Below, one piece after another: positions 23,190 through 35,927 of a DNA stretch of 64,000 nt (positions are counted from its first letter, which is position 1; each line of letters starts with the position of its first letter). The stretch is from Episyrphus balteatus (lineage: Eukaryota; Arthropoda; Insecta; Diptera; Syrphidae). The stretch covers positions 91,821,120 through 91,885,119 of the forward strand of contig NC_079136.1 of assembly GCF_945859705.1 (NCBI RefSeq). Direction: 5' to 3'. The notes under the pieces are model-generated. The model saw nothing but the letters and a program-made list of their open reading frames with translations. It was not told the origin of the DNA and made no database searches. Position numbers and translations under genes: made by a program.

Positions 23190-26100
23190 TAGTCTATTGA
23201 ATAGACCCTTTTGGATGGAACAAATTCGTTCAAGACTTTTTATTGGCGATTATGATTCCTTGGCATACAAGAATACTCCAGCCAAAAGTGCTACTAAATC
23301 CATTGGTGCATTTCTGAGAAAACGGCAACACTGGTCGGTTTTCAGTTTTTTTGATTTAACTCGAAAACCAAGCCTGACTTTGAAATGGTTCAAAGACACT
23401 TTTCATAGCAAATTAAATTTTCTGTCAAGTTAAGATGGTTAAAAAATTTTAAAAATTATTTTTGTCTAAAATTCTAACCTAAAATCAAAGAAAAAAAAGT
23501 TAAAAAATTGACAATTTTATTTTTTTTTTACTAAATCAAGGGGCACTTTGTGTTTGTAGCCGGGACGTCCAAACTTTGTACTAATGAAATAAAGTAGAGG
23601 TAAAAACCTTTGATAATATGTAATTTTCAATTTTTTTTGTCAAGAAACAACTTAAATGTACCTATTCAAAAATTAGCACTTTTTCTAATTTTTTTACTTT
23701 TTTAGTTAAAAGCAAGTTTTTAAAACTCGATAAAATCGTATTAATTGGTAACTTTTAGACTTTTAAAGTAAACATACTTCGAGGGATTGATTTAATATAA
23801 ACTAAATATGACAAACAAAAAAATTTATTTGCATCCTTATGGCCTTTTGTGCAATTTTGTGTATGTGCATTTTTATAAATACGGGTCGAATGGATGGACG
23901 GAGAGCCATTAGCTTTGGTCTATTGCATAGAAGAACATTTAATACCAACTCTTTTACTGTTTTCAATGGCCTGAAAAACAATCCTTGTAAAATCCGCGAC
24001 CAACGAAAAGTTTCTCTTGAAAAACGAAAAAAATACTCTAATGAGTTTGAAACAAAATAGCTCAGGCAAATTAGTAAATCAAATTGCATTTTTCGCGGGA
24101 CAAATTTTTTCCATGGAACGTGTTTAGGTGAATGTCCTTATCGTAAAAGTGAATTTTTTGGGATGATAAGATATCGAGAACAGCCGCCATCTTGGAAAAG
24201 AGGTCGGTGCCGTTTTTATTTTATAACTCCATTTTTACTCATTTAAACCAAAAATGTCCGAGAATAGACTTATTATCAATTAAATTATCTAAAAAATGAT
24301 ATACAAATGAATTCCGTGAGTTAGTTAAATTCAATTTTATAGTCGGTCAAAGTCCGGGTTCTTCTCGCAAGGTTAAGACAATATGACATTTTTTCAAATA
24401 TCTGAAGAACTTTTTATTTGTTTGGGATTTTCTTAAAGAATGAATTATAGCACTTTTAATTATCTATAAAAAGAGCCCTTTATCGTAACTGTAACCAACA
24501 TAATGTATAAGCCATCTAACGTCGAAGTTCACATTCTACTAGTCAAAAGTGAGAAAATAACAAGTTTTCTTCTATTAAACCGAGCAAATTTTTGAAGTGG
24601 AGGTATAATGAAAATATAAGTAAACAGTTTTTTAACTATATTCGTCTAAATATTGAATTCAAAGTTTGAAATCTTTAATGTTAACCTTAATATAGTTTTC
24701 GAGGTTTTCAATGAAGTGAATTTTCCAATTAATGTGAATAAGCTAAAGTGACACTATTTAAAATTCTAAATATAAGAACTGATGCCCTGTCATTTTTTCT
24801 AAACATGAACACCTCAATCTCAGCATTACGACAAGTATAACTCAAGATATGAGGTGTGTAAGCCGTTATGTTTTCGAGACTATTGTGTTTAATTTTTGAT
24901 TGTTTATTTGAACTATTGAAATCCCAAATATGTTCAGTTAAAAAATCGTATAACATGACTTCGACGTTTGGTTGCTTCTACAATGTGATGGTTACAAAAA
25001 CAATAAAGGGTTCATTTCATAGATAATTAAAAGTGCTATAATTCATTCTTTAAGAAAATCCCAAACAAATAAAAAGTTCTTCAGATATTTGAAAAAATGT
25101 CATATTGTCTTAACCTTGCGAGAAGAACCCGGACTTTGACCGACTATAAAATTGAATTTAACTAACTCACGGAATTCATTTGTATATCATTTTTTAGATA
25201 ATTTAATTGATAATAAGTCTATTCTCGGACATTTTTGGTTTAAATGAGTAAAAATGGAGTTATAAAATAAAAACGGCACCGACCTCTTTTCCAAGATGGC
25301 GGCTGTTCTCGATATCTTATCATCCCAAAAAATTCACTTTTACGATAAGGACATTCACCTAAACACGTTCCATGGAAAAAATTTGTCCCGCGAAAAATGC
25401 AATTTGATTTACTAATTTGCCTGAGCTATTTTGTTTCAAACTCATTAGAGTATTTTTTTCGTTTTTCAAGAGAAACTTTTCGTTGGTCGCGGATTTTACA
25501 AGAATTGTTTTTCAGGCCATTGAAAACAGTAAAAGAGTTGGTATTAAATGTTCTTCTATGCAATAGACCAAAGCTAATGGCTCTCCGTCCATCCATTCGA
25601 CCCGTATTTATAAAAATGCACATACACAAAATTGCACAAAAGGCCATAAGGATGCAAATAAATTTTTTTGTTTGTCATATTTAGTTTATATTAAATCAAT
25701 CCCTCGAAGTATGTTTACTTTAAAAGTCTAAAAGTTACCAATTAATACGATTTTATCGAGTTTTAAAAACTTGCTTTTAACTAAAAAAGTAAAAAAATTA
25801 GAAAAAGTGCTAATTTTTGAATAGGTACATTTAAGTTGTTTCTTGACAAAAAAAATTGAAAATTACATATTATCAAAGGTTTTTACCTCTACTTTATTTC
25901 ATTGGTACAAAGTTTGGACGTCCCGGCTACAAACACAAAGTGCCCCTTGATTTAGTAAAAAAAAAATAAAATTGTCAATTTCTTAACTTTTTTTTCTTTG
26001 ATTTTAGGTTAGAATTTTAGTCAAAAATAATTTTTAAAATTTTTTAACCATCTTAACTTGACAGAAAATTTAATTTGCTATGAAAAGTGTCTTTGAACCA

Positions 26101-26306
26101 TTTCAAAGTCAGGCTTGGTTTTCGAGTTAAATCAAAAAAACTGAAAACCGACCAGTGTTGCCGTTTTCTCAGAAATGCACCAATGGATTTAGTAGCACTT
26201 TTGGCTGGAGTATTCTTGTATGCCAAGGAATCATAATCGCCAATAAAAAGTCTTGAACGAATTTGTTCTATTTTTGCTCTCTAGCTCGGGTCTATTAAAT
26301 AGACTA
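23190..26306. mobile_element. 3.1-kb foldback with 1.34-kb near-identical arms
   Basis: Arms 23190-24528 and about 24957-26306 are inverted copies; across most of their length paired positions sum to 49,486 with no net indel. The mirrored 95-codon frames at 23802-24089 and 25397-25684 differ by one residue, which shows very high arm identity. The ends read TAGTCTATT(G/A)AATAGACC, themselves palindromic, and ATC flanks both ends (23187-23189, 26307-26309), a possible 3-bp TSD. A ~430-bp spacer (24529-24956) is unrelated to the arms. Identity falls near the spacer. The mirrored frames are not taken as genes. Confidence 0.85.
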
Positions 26307-26309
26307 ATC

Positions 26310-28069
26310 ATCGTTAAACAAAATTCGTTAAAAACAAACTTTAATTGCTCACATGTGCTTGTAATTCAAGAATGTAAATGTTTTATTAATCATCAATTTG
26401 ACATAATTGATAGAATCATATTTGTTTTAGGGTTTCGACCTTTTGTAAAGAAAAGAACCTCTTCTGTTTTTGTTAAAAAAAAGCTTTCTATTTGATTACT
26501 TGATGAAAATAACAGATTATTTTTTTTATTATAATACCCTGATTCACCTTCTCAAATGTGTTTTACTCTTGTAAATTGTTTTTGATAAATCACACATTTT
26601 AAATTTTATTAGCAAAAGAATAAGAACTCAAATAACAATTTGCATACATGCTCACATACGAATATTTGTATAAATATAAACATAATATTTTTCGGTACAA
26701 AATAAATCTCTTTACTCAAAGAGAAACCCTTATCCCAGATGAGAGTCAATTTTTTTCTTCTTTAGGAACTCCATATACGTATGTATATACATATCTCAAA
26801 ATATAAGGTTAACATATTTCCCATGGGTGAATATAGTAATTTTATTTGGTTTAATGCGATTTATTACATTGATTAATCGGTTTTGGTATGTAGCAGATGT
26901 TTTTTAATCTTAAGCAATAAAGTCAAATATGGAGAAGTTCATTTCATGGGTAGTTTGAATGCGAAACAATAAAGTCAAAATTGAATTAAGTTTTATTTGG
27001 ATGGTTAAGAGGTTTATTTAAAATGGAAGTGGTATCCCAAATTTGTATAAGGTTTTTGTTAGAAGAGATAAATGTTGTAATTTTTCTAAGTTTTTTTTTT
27101 TTTGTTATACTAATTCCTATTATAGTTACGGTGACCATATTTCTTCAAGCGAAACCCGGGACAGATACAAAATTCGTTGAATCGTTTTGAAAATATTGAT
27201 TTTTCAAAAAAAAAATTGAATATTTTAAATGAGTTTTCATAATTTTTCCTTATTTTGATATGAAGATTTTCTAAACGATTTTATGGGAGAGTTTATGTTG
27301 AAATCATTTAAGTCGTTAACGAAATCAGAAATCAAGAAAATGGTTATATAATAATGTCTGTTAATAACTTCTAAAAAAACATTTTTTTAATCAAAATCGG
27401 AAGAGCTGTTTTTTAACATTTTAATTTTATTTTAAATGTGTTTGAAATTGTTTGTGTTAAAGAACACAATTTTTAACATTTCCTGAGAAGTTTTGAAACT
27501 TATCTGGGTTCTTTACTCTTCCATATGTTGTTCTTAATTCGAAACCATTTTACCTGGTGTAGCAACCTGACAAACACAAGCTGAAACTAAATAATTGACG
27601 AACATTTAAAAAAAACTAAAGCTTTATCTAGAGGCGAAACGAAAATGCAGCTTAGGTAACGAAATTCTTACCTGTGCTAGAATATATTTAGATTTTTTAA
27701 TCGTCATTTATTTGTCCAGGCAATTTTTCTTGCAGCAAAAGTTTTTTGACTTTGGAGACTTAGAAAAATGTTCGTTTTGCTTCAGCAGCGTACTAGGCTT
27801 AATGCTTTAAATTAGTAAACATTTTAATTTCCAGCCACTGTTTTCTTGATTTAAGTACAAAGTATTTATTGTGTATGTTAAGTGGCTCGCTAAAATTTTG
27901 TAGAGTGTAATAAATCGATAAAATAAATAAAACATATTGCAGAGTTTCCGCTCCATATCCCAACAGGAGTCATGTCACCATTTTCATGTGTTATAGTATA
28001 AGTAGGAACATTTATGTTCTGTTCATCTTCACTTTCTACCTGTGTCAATAATTTTTAATTTAATTTAAT
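26310..28069. other. AT-rich sequence; one possible transposon end at ~27129
   Basis: At 27129 the sequence ACGGTGACCATATTTC followed by AACCCGGGACA resembles a common insect transposon terminus, but no inverted partner was found nearby. The rest is AT-rich with no gene or array recognised. Confidence 0.4.
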
Positions 28070-28820
28070 TGATTGGAAAATTTAGGATAAATAGTATTAA
28101 AATGGGGAAACCTAAATTTCCCACAAACAAATTTGGGGGTGGGTGTCAAAAGTGGTGTTTTTTTAAAGATTTTTGTGAAGAGTAAACCTCCTTTCCAAAA
28201 AAGTTATAAAAAAAGTTGTGGATAATAAAAAGTTCTACAACTTCTACTCAAATCATTTTTCATAAAAACCCAAAAAAAAAAAGATTTTGTTAAGTTACAA
28301 AAAAAAAATCGAAAGTTTAAAAATTAAATTTAAAAAATTTTATATTTTTCAAAAACTTTTTTTTAATTTATTTTTATTTCGCACTTCAAAATGATAAGAA
28401 ATACCTGTCTGCAAATTTTGAATAAAATTGGCTGATGCTTTAATAAAATATATGAACCTAAAAAATATGTAAATTTTTGCAAAAATGGCATAGCCATATT
28501 TCCATTCTTCGAATTTTTTGAGAAAAATTAAAAACGCCGTTTTGTTACAATCAAAAAAACTATTACTTATATTAAATTTAATAGAAATCATAAGAGCCGT
28601 TTTCGAGAAAATTGCAATACCTCGAAACCGGTATATGGGAGATATGTGTTAAAAAAGAGATATTACAAAACCTAGGAAATTACGCAAAAATCATTTGTAC
28701 CAAGTTTCGAAAATCACTTCTTTGATCTTCTCCATCATCGTAATGTTGGTTTTGATTAAAACCTCACATTTTTTTTTTCTTCGCGAAACCAATACCTTAC
28801 TTATAGAAACAAGTAAAAAT
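28070..28820 (+). mobile_element. Interspersed repeat copy B
   Basis: Homologous to copy A (4470-8377 minus its insertion). The left part shares GGAAAATTTAGGATAAAT, the GGGGTGGGTGTCAAAA stretch and an AAAAGTTGT motif. The right part shares 'aaaaatcat.tgtacc', CGTAATGTTGGTTTTGATTA, GAAACCAATA and the AAGTAAAAA end. A further partial match to 4735-4880 lies at 29141-29290 ('catcacaaaaatag', 'gttcaaaattcgatatctcaa'), so a third fragment may follow. No coding capacity. Confidence 0.6.
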
Positions 28821-31352
28821 AGTATATTTTTGAATCAAAAAATTCGCGAAAGAATTTTTAATTTCCACAAAAAAAGCAACAAAATTAAAAAAATATTTAA
28901 AATGAAAGCAAAAACAAAAAAAAATTACAGGTAGTAAGCACTTTTAAAGCACTGCGATAAGTCTGGCCTATGAACTTGCTTGTACAGTGTACTTGTCCTT
29001 GTTTCATTCAAACCTTCAATGTAAATTGACGGAGGAAGCAGCCTAGCTGCACTCATTCCATGACAACATGCTAACAGCTTTTAAAAAAGTTAAAATACTT
29101 AAAAAGTTACGTTGCATAACTGATACAGTTGATCAACAAAGTTTTATTGCAAAAAAAAATGGTCTGAAAATGATATCTATCTTCGCAACAACATCACAAA
29201 AATAGTGTTTCTGGAAGTTCAAAATTCGATATCTCAACACTTAAAATGTTAGAGCAGTTCTGTAGTTCTGATACTAGATTCGATTTTTACAACTTTTACC
29301 CTCTGAAAACTGGATTGGCTTTGTTCTACTTCTAAAAAACACACTTCCACTCAAAATATGTTTAATACCTTATCCTTTTGGATCCTTCATTTTCATTGAA
29401 AATCTTAAGTCAAGTTTCCTGAGGAGAGTAACAATTGTTAAAACGAAAACAAACTTTAATAAAAATATTTAAGCTTTAAAACAAGGTTGGTTTGTCTTAA
29501 AAAGATGGTTCGTGAAAATCAATAATTCTATCTCTAACATCCTAAATATAACTTTTTTATTGAAGACAAAGTCTAGATACATATTGCACCTAAAGCTAAT
29601 TTAACGGAACCATGAACACGCTTGTTATTTTTGTCTCCTATGACACACTTCTTGTTCATTTATTTGCCTCTATAACCACCCAAAACGTAGGTGTTATAGT
29701 TATTCAGCTTCAATAGTTTAAAGAGCTCATGAATCACACAACACTACCACAGGCATCCTTAGTAGCTGTAAAATCTTTGACACTTTGTGACAACTGTCAA
29801 AGCCAAAATACTTATATTCAACATACAGCTTTATCTTTGCCTAAGGGTGACTCTGCATCTCAATGTGCGCTGTACTGCTTTTCCACCTTCACACTTTCAC
29901 CTCTATACCCCCTTGGTTATCTGTAATGTTGATTTAGATGACATCTGTGCCTTCGTTTGTAGGTAATGAACACAAAATTAATCTGTTCACACCTGTACAG
30001 ATACGATGACGATGTTCTGAGTATCTGTGTGCAAACATAATGATTATGTGTTTAGACCTAGACCCGAATTGTATACACAACGAATAACGCCAAGATTGCT
30101 TTGCAGCGATAAAAGAAATAATATTTGTACAATCGAATTTGGGGGAAAAAAAATATTTGTTTTTTGATTTAACGTTAGAAAATTATGTTTTTAAACAAAA
30201 CACAATTTTATTTTATTTGTTTTAAATCTCGGAAAGGTAAAGGAATGAACGTTTAATTTTTTTTGTTGTTGTTTGTGGTTTCTGGATGTGGTCCAAAGTA
30301 CATTTCACGTTTCCGCTTACGTTTACGATTTGGGGAGATTTAATTTGGCAAAAGCATTAATTGAAATGAATAGCACCTGTTGATGTTATTGCCATATGCA
30401 TATCTATAGAAATGGTTGCAGATGTGCTGTTATATTTTTTATTAAAAGTGATAGTTGAAGGTGAAGGAGAGTTTTGACTACAAGCTTTAAAAACCAAAGA
30501 AACTGCAAGTAGGTCTTAAAAGTCTTATAGCAAAGTTTCAGATTCACTTGGATTTTGGTACCAAGTTCAAAAAACAATCAACGGTCCCGGAAAAGATGTG
30601 CCTTGTACCCAGGTCCACTGGGATATTAAATTTCACTTGTCTGAAGGGTGCAGAAATTCATATTATGTATAAGGAGTTAAAACTTATTTTTAACTCTATA
30701 AACTTTCAAGTAATTTAATAAGGGTATCTTCTTAAGGCATAAGTTATTTGAATTTCCAACAACTGGGTCAGAATCTCTTATCGATTTTAAAAGACTATCT
30801 ATACAATGTATCTTTACATGTACGTACCTACCTAATAAAAATAATATACCTCATGTTATCTCTTTAATAATACTTAACTGAATATATTTTGGCGAATTGC
30901 CAAAACGTCTGATAGTTGAATTTTACCATTCAAAAATAGTTGTCAAGAGTGAGAAGTGAGTATCTTTAGACTGATATGATATTATGATTGCTTTATATTA
31001 TATACTAGTAACTCCTAGATAGAATAATTTATATTATATACTTTATTTGTATAGACTTTTTGAGGAAGGTAGGTATAAGAAGAAGACTTCTATTAAAATA
31101 ACTCTTTTAATAAAGCGCAATTGCCAATAAGAAAAATAAAAATAGCAATTTTTTATCAGCAAATATCTTTACTTGGAAGATAACGTATGTATTATCAAAA
31201 GCAATTTTATTCATAATTTGTTGCTTTTTTTAAATCGAAGTGGTTTTTATTTATAAACCATAGGCAATAAAGGTGTTGTGAATGTGAAACTTTGTTTTAG
31301 CAAACAAATAAAAGCCTAGTATGTGACCCAAAAAGAATTTGCATCCGTTACA
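28821..31352. other. AT-rich sequence with a partial repeat at 29141-29290
   Basis: Apart from the partial repeat fragment, no gene, RNA or transposon end is supported. The 30,240-30,440 stretch is slightly more complex, but nothing specific can be assigned. A short inverted repeat CTATAAC...GTTATAG lies at about 29670-29699. Confidence 0.4.
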
Positions 31353-31526
31353 CACTCATCAGACAAAAAAAAAATTTATATTGGGATAACTTTTTTAAAT
31401 AGTTAAAAATGGTTGTTTTTGACTATTTTAATGGTTGAAGTAGGTATTCTCCAAATTAACTAATAGTCAATTTTACCAATTTTTTAAATAGTTATCCCGA
31501 TTTTAACTATTTTTTTTCTCTGAGTG
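31353..31526. mobile_element. 174-bp MITE with CACTCA ends
   Basis: The left end CACTCATCAGACAAAAAA is an imperfect inverted match of the right end TTTTTTCTCTGAGTG. Further in, 'gggataact.ttttaaatagttaaaa' on the left is mirrored by 'ttttaaatagttatccc' on the right. No clear TSD. A smaller candidate with ACACTCAGAGAAAAA at 39043-39144 may be related. Confidence 0.55.
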
Positions 31527-31599
31527 TAGTTAAATATTGGGGAAATTATTTTTCTTACAGCTGATTAATAAAGTTAGTTTTGCAAGCGAAATTTTAAAT

Positions 31600-32300
31600 A
31601 CGAGTATTTACTGGTGGCGGCGCTACGCGCTACAATTCATTATAGATTTGGGAATAAAATTACAAGCTTCTCCAGTTTGCTCTATCCTTAGCCACCTGCG
31701 TGCAGTTTTGTACGCCAAGTTGATTGACGTCACTCTCCTCTTTCGAGCCCACCTAAAACAGGGTTAACTTATGTTGCGTTGGTCGATTTCGATTCTCTGG
31801 GTTGGATTCAAAAACTTTCACCTTTCTAAGTGGCTGCAGATTTCCTCGTTTAACTAGGTTAGTGTCTAGTTCCAAACCGTACAGTTTTTTGTTGTTTCTT
31901 CTTCTGTAATCAAAATCAATTCTGACGGCAAATTAAATCCATTCCGAATTTTTTTCTATCGAAATAATTAAAAGCTTTCATCCTAGTTTTTATCAGAGCC
32001 AAGTAGACAAAGGTCTTCACTACCTCGAGGTTATAGCTGTCCACAGTGGCTACTGCAAGGTATTGGTTGAATTCTCACCGGAACGTTTTGTCATCCATAA
32101 TACGGAAGAAATGACTATATTCGATAGCAATATGGTTAACCTGCATGACAATTGATTTTCAGGTAAATTTTTGAATGTTGAAATCTGTACTATGTAGATA
32201 TTACAATATTTTTACCCACAGCAAAATCGCTTAGCCTGAAACCGTTCTCGTTGTTCATACTTTCATAGATAACATCTCTTCTAGCTTCACATTCAGTGGC
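31600..32300 (-). pseudogene. Decayed non-LTR retrotransposon: endonuclease, RT and C-terminal remnants
   Basis: Three short peptides typical of insect LINE polyproteins occur in order on the minus strand. (1) 32288-32192 reads ESMNNENGFRLSDFAVGKN then IVIST, like the endonuclease region (N-D/E-N-G-x-R-L followed by FA). (2) About 32068-31990 reads VDSYNLEVVKTFVYL, like the end of the RT region. (3) About 31750-31662 reads DVNQLGVQN, then VAKDRANWR, like the C-terminal segment. Just beyond is a 'tgtagcgc...agcgccgcc' stretch, as often found at the 3' end. The remnants lie in different frames with stops between them. A full element would have well over 1 kb between the endonuclease and the late RT motif, so a large internal deletion is inferred. 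Identification rests on family knowledge and was not searched. Confidence 0.72.
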
Positions 32301-33426
32301 TTTTGAGTATGTGAAGACTCTTTTTTGTGGTGGATATTTTGACCATTTTTCTAAGGATTTTTTTTTTAAATTATGTTTTGAGGCAGTAAGTATTGCACCG
32401 CTTTTTGTTATGTTAACTCGTTTGGAATTTGCGACGAAAGTTTTTATTTGTTACTCAAATATTTCCGACTATAAGAATGCTTTAAATTGTCCTGAGCAGG
32501 AAAAAACACAAAAACTTCTAAGGACATCATCTTAAGGACCCTATTATTAAAAAAAAAATTAAATAAGATGAACATGAAGAACATAAGATGAAAACAAAAT
32601 TTAAAATTGTTTAGATCATCCAGGCACTTTAAAGAAGTTGAAGATTATTCTTGATCCAAGAACTTCTTGTTAACGCCATTAATATAAAACAATATTGAAG
32701 AGTCAGCTTCCCACGTCATCACTTGCTTCTTTTAAATAGAAACCACTTAATATAACTTCTTCTTCTTTTACTGTTTTTCAAATGACCCCCTGAAAATCCG
32801 AATCAAATCGGCCCAACTGCTCAGACAAACAAATATTTATTTGCATTTCGAATCTCTTTTTACCAAATAAATAGTCCCTCTGAAACTGCAGATAAAGTCT
32901 TTAATAACAAAAACAAAACAGGAACAAATTCATGACTTTTACCTTTTTTTACGTTTCTGCTGATATTTTTTTGTCTTCATGATTGTATATCAACCTACCT
33001 GCCTTAAAAATTCCATTTATTCTCAAGTGACCTTTTCATTGACTCCCTTTACAGAGCTTCAACCTATAAACAAAAAAAAAAGGACAACGTTGAAATTGTT
33101 TTCAATGTAGCGTGAACAATGAATAAAATCACCAACGTGATGTTCAAAAAATCTACTGCAGATATTTCATTTTTAGTTTTTTTGTTTTTGTCGGAAATAT
33201 TCACACAACAAAATTGCAATTTTAAATCGCACCTCTGTTTGAATTTTAATAAATTGTAATTTAACCATTACTCATTGTCACCGTTTATTTGAATAATCAG
33301 CATCCCACTGACCCCCTTAAGTCCGGATAATCTGCATTTTGTTAAGAACAGGTTCTTTGTTTCTCGGAACAATAGTTTCTAAAAATAGAAATTACTAAGT
33401 TTTGAAAATATCTTCATCTTAGACAG
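32301..33426. other. AT-rich sequence, no gene recognised
   Basis: The open frame at 32296-32535 on the plus strand overlaps the retroelement edge and has no recognisable motif. The rest is AT-rich with no repeat structure found. Confidence 0.45.
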
Positions 33427-35927
33427 TTAGACCGAGAGCCGGCAGCATATTTTGGCAGTTTTGATATAACCGAAATTCGAGTGTGCACATATCTAGATAT
33501 GCACCACAGTATATCAACGGAACAAGTCTGGCAGTGATCTTTTTCAGCTTTCCCTTGCCAGACGCATCCAAAGTGCAGCAAAAAATCAATTTTTGGCGTT
33601 TTGGTATAACCGGATAAATGATACACCAAAAAATCATAAAAAATCCCCTGATTTCGAATCTGTGGGTACCGCAAGTTTCTTTTTCAGCTTTCCCCCCGCC
33701 AGACCGCTTTAAAGCATTTTTAAGTGCATTTTTCTAATAAAAAACCTTATTACTTATTTTCTGTTAGGTATAACCGTATGATGGTAACAAATTAATATTC
33801 TATGTCTATTCCAGTACTAGAAAATATAATTTTTAGCCAGCTATTTTTCAGCCTTCCCTCTGCCAGACGCATCCAAAATGCAGTCAAAAATCAACTTTTG
33901 GCGTTTTCCTAGGTATTAACCGAATAAATGATACACGAAAAAATCATAAAAAATCCCCTGATTTCAAAAATATGGGTACCAGAAGTTTTGTTTCAGCTTT
34001 CGGCCCGCCAGACCGCTTTGAAGCATTTTGAAATGCATTTTTCTAATAAAAAACCTAATAGCTTATTTTCTGTTGGGTATAACCGTATGATGGTAACAAA
34101 TTAAAATTTTATGTCTATTCCTGGTTTAGAAAATATGAGTTTAAGCCAGATATTTTTCAGCCTTCCCTCTGCCAGACTCCCTTAAAGGTTTCCCAAACAG
34201 GTTTTTCCATAGAAAAAACACCTAGTTTCTGTTTTTTTCTTATAAAATTGAAATAATATTTTTTGTTTAGAGTAACCATATGATGGCCAAATATTAACAT
34301 TCTCTGCCTTTTCCTGATTTAGAAAATGTAAGCTTAAGCCAGTTTTGTTTGAGCCTACCCTCTGCCAGACGCCCTAAAAGGTATCTCAATAGTACGGGAA
34401 AGTTAGATTTTGCTATATGGGGCATGGGGGTCTGGGAAAAAATCCGTTTGTCCCTATACAAAAAATTGCAATTTTTTGAAGTTTTTTGCCTACAGATCGA
34501 AAACGGTGTGTCAAATCGAAAAACCAATATTGTAACAAATGAAGGTAATTAAAAGATCTACAACTTTTACAACGAACAAATTTTTTTAAAAACGCTCAAG
34601 TAAAAGAGATATGACAAAAATAAGAAAATCACTTTTTGACGTGTTTAAAAAAAAAAACACCCTAACTTTTAAACCAAAGGGATAATCGAAAAATGTTATT
34701 TAACATATATTGTAGAAAATTAAATTATTTCAAGTTTGTCATACCTACATTGTTTTTTCTGTAGGTTCAAAAATACGCGAGTTATGTGAAAAACTAAAAT
34801 TTGTATTAAAAAAAAAAAAAAAAATGGCGGCCAAATGACTCTTGGTGCGATTGAACCAAATTTGGTTTACGACTCGTGTCTTTATGCCTTTCGAGCCCTG
34901 AAGTCAAAATGCATTTCGGATTTTTTCCCAGACCCATATAGCAAAATCTAACTTTCCCGTACTATTGAGATACCTTTTAGGGCGTCTGGCAGAGGGTAGG
35001 CTCAAACAAAACTGGCTTAAGCTTACATTTTCTAAATCAGGAAAAGGCAGAGAATGTTAATATTTGGCCATCATATGGTTACTCTAAACAAAAAATATTA
35101 TTTCAATTTTATAAGAAAAAAACAGAAACTAGGTGTTTTTTCTATGGAAAAACCTGTTTGGGAAACCTTTAAGGGAGTCTGGCAGAGGGAAGGCTGAAAA
35201 ATATCTGGCTTAAACTCATATTTTCTAAACCAGGAATAGACATAAAATTTTAATTTGTTACCATCATACGGTTATACCCAACAGAAAATAAGCTATTAGG
35301 TTTTTTATTAGAAAAATGCATTTCAAAATGCTTCAAAGTGGTCTGGCGGGCCGAAAGCTGAAACAAAACTTCTGGTACCCATATTTTTGAAATCAGGGGA
35401 TTTTTTATGATTTTTTCGTGTATCATTTATTCGGTTAATACCTAGGAAAACGCCAAAAGTTGATTTTTGACTGCATTTTGGATGCGTCTGGCAGAGGGAA
35501 GGCTGAAAAATAGCTGGCTAAAAATTATATTTTCTAGTACTGGAATAGACATAGAATATTAATTTGTTACCATCATACGGTTATACCTAACAGAAAATAA
35601 GTAATAAGGTTTTTTATTAGAAAAATGCACTCAAAAATGCTTTAAAGCGGTCTGGCGGGGGGAAAGCTGAAAAAGAAACTTGCGGTACCCACAGATTCGA
35701 AATCAGGGGATTTTTTATGATTTTTTGGTGTATCATTTATTCGGTTATACCAAAACGCCAAAAATTGATTTTTTGCTGCACTTTGGATGCGTCTGGCAAG
35801 GGAAAGCTGAAAAAGATCACTGCCAGACTTGTTCCGTTGATATACTGTGGTGCATATCTAGATATGTGCACACTCGAATTTCGGTTATATCAAAACTGCC
35901 AAAATATGCTGCCGGCTCTTAGACTAA
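33427..35927. mobile_element. 2.5-kb foldback with internally repeated arms
   Basis: Left arm 33427-34446 and right arm 34917-35927 are inverted copies; most pairs sum to 69,354. The ends read TTAGACCGAGAGCCGGC and its inverted near-match. The left arm contains units of about 305-309 bp: GCCAGACGCATCCAAA at 33557 and 33862, a third related box at 34171 and a shorter step to 34364. Half-way boxes CCGCCAGACCGCTTT lie at about 33697 and 34006. An 8-9 bp insertion (extra GGCATGGG) distinguishes the left arm near 34430. The spacer (34447-34916) has a GATCTACAACTTTTAC motif shared with other repeats. Arms built of repeats with a unique centre resemble Drosophila foldback elements in design. No transposase seen. 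Confidence 0.85.

Noticed and set aside
23802..24089. 95-codon minus-strand frame, and its mirror at 25397-25684
   Set aside because: Both exist because they lie in the two arms of a palindrome. The opposite strand is open too, and no protein motif is visible. Arm identity alone explains their similarity.
27129..27165. GGTGACCATATTTC as the end of a transposon
   Set aside because: It resembles known termini, but no inverted partner or duplication was found in the following 2 kb.
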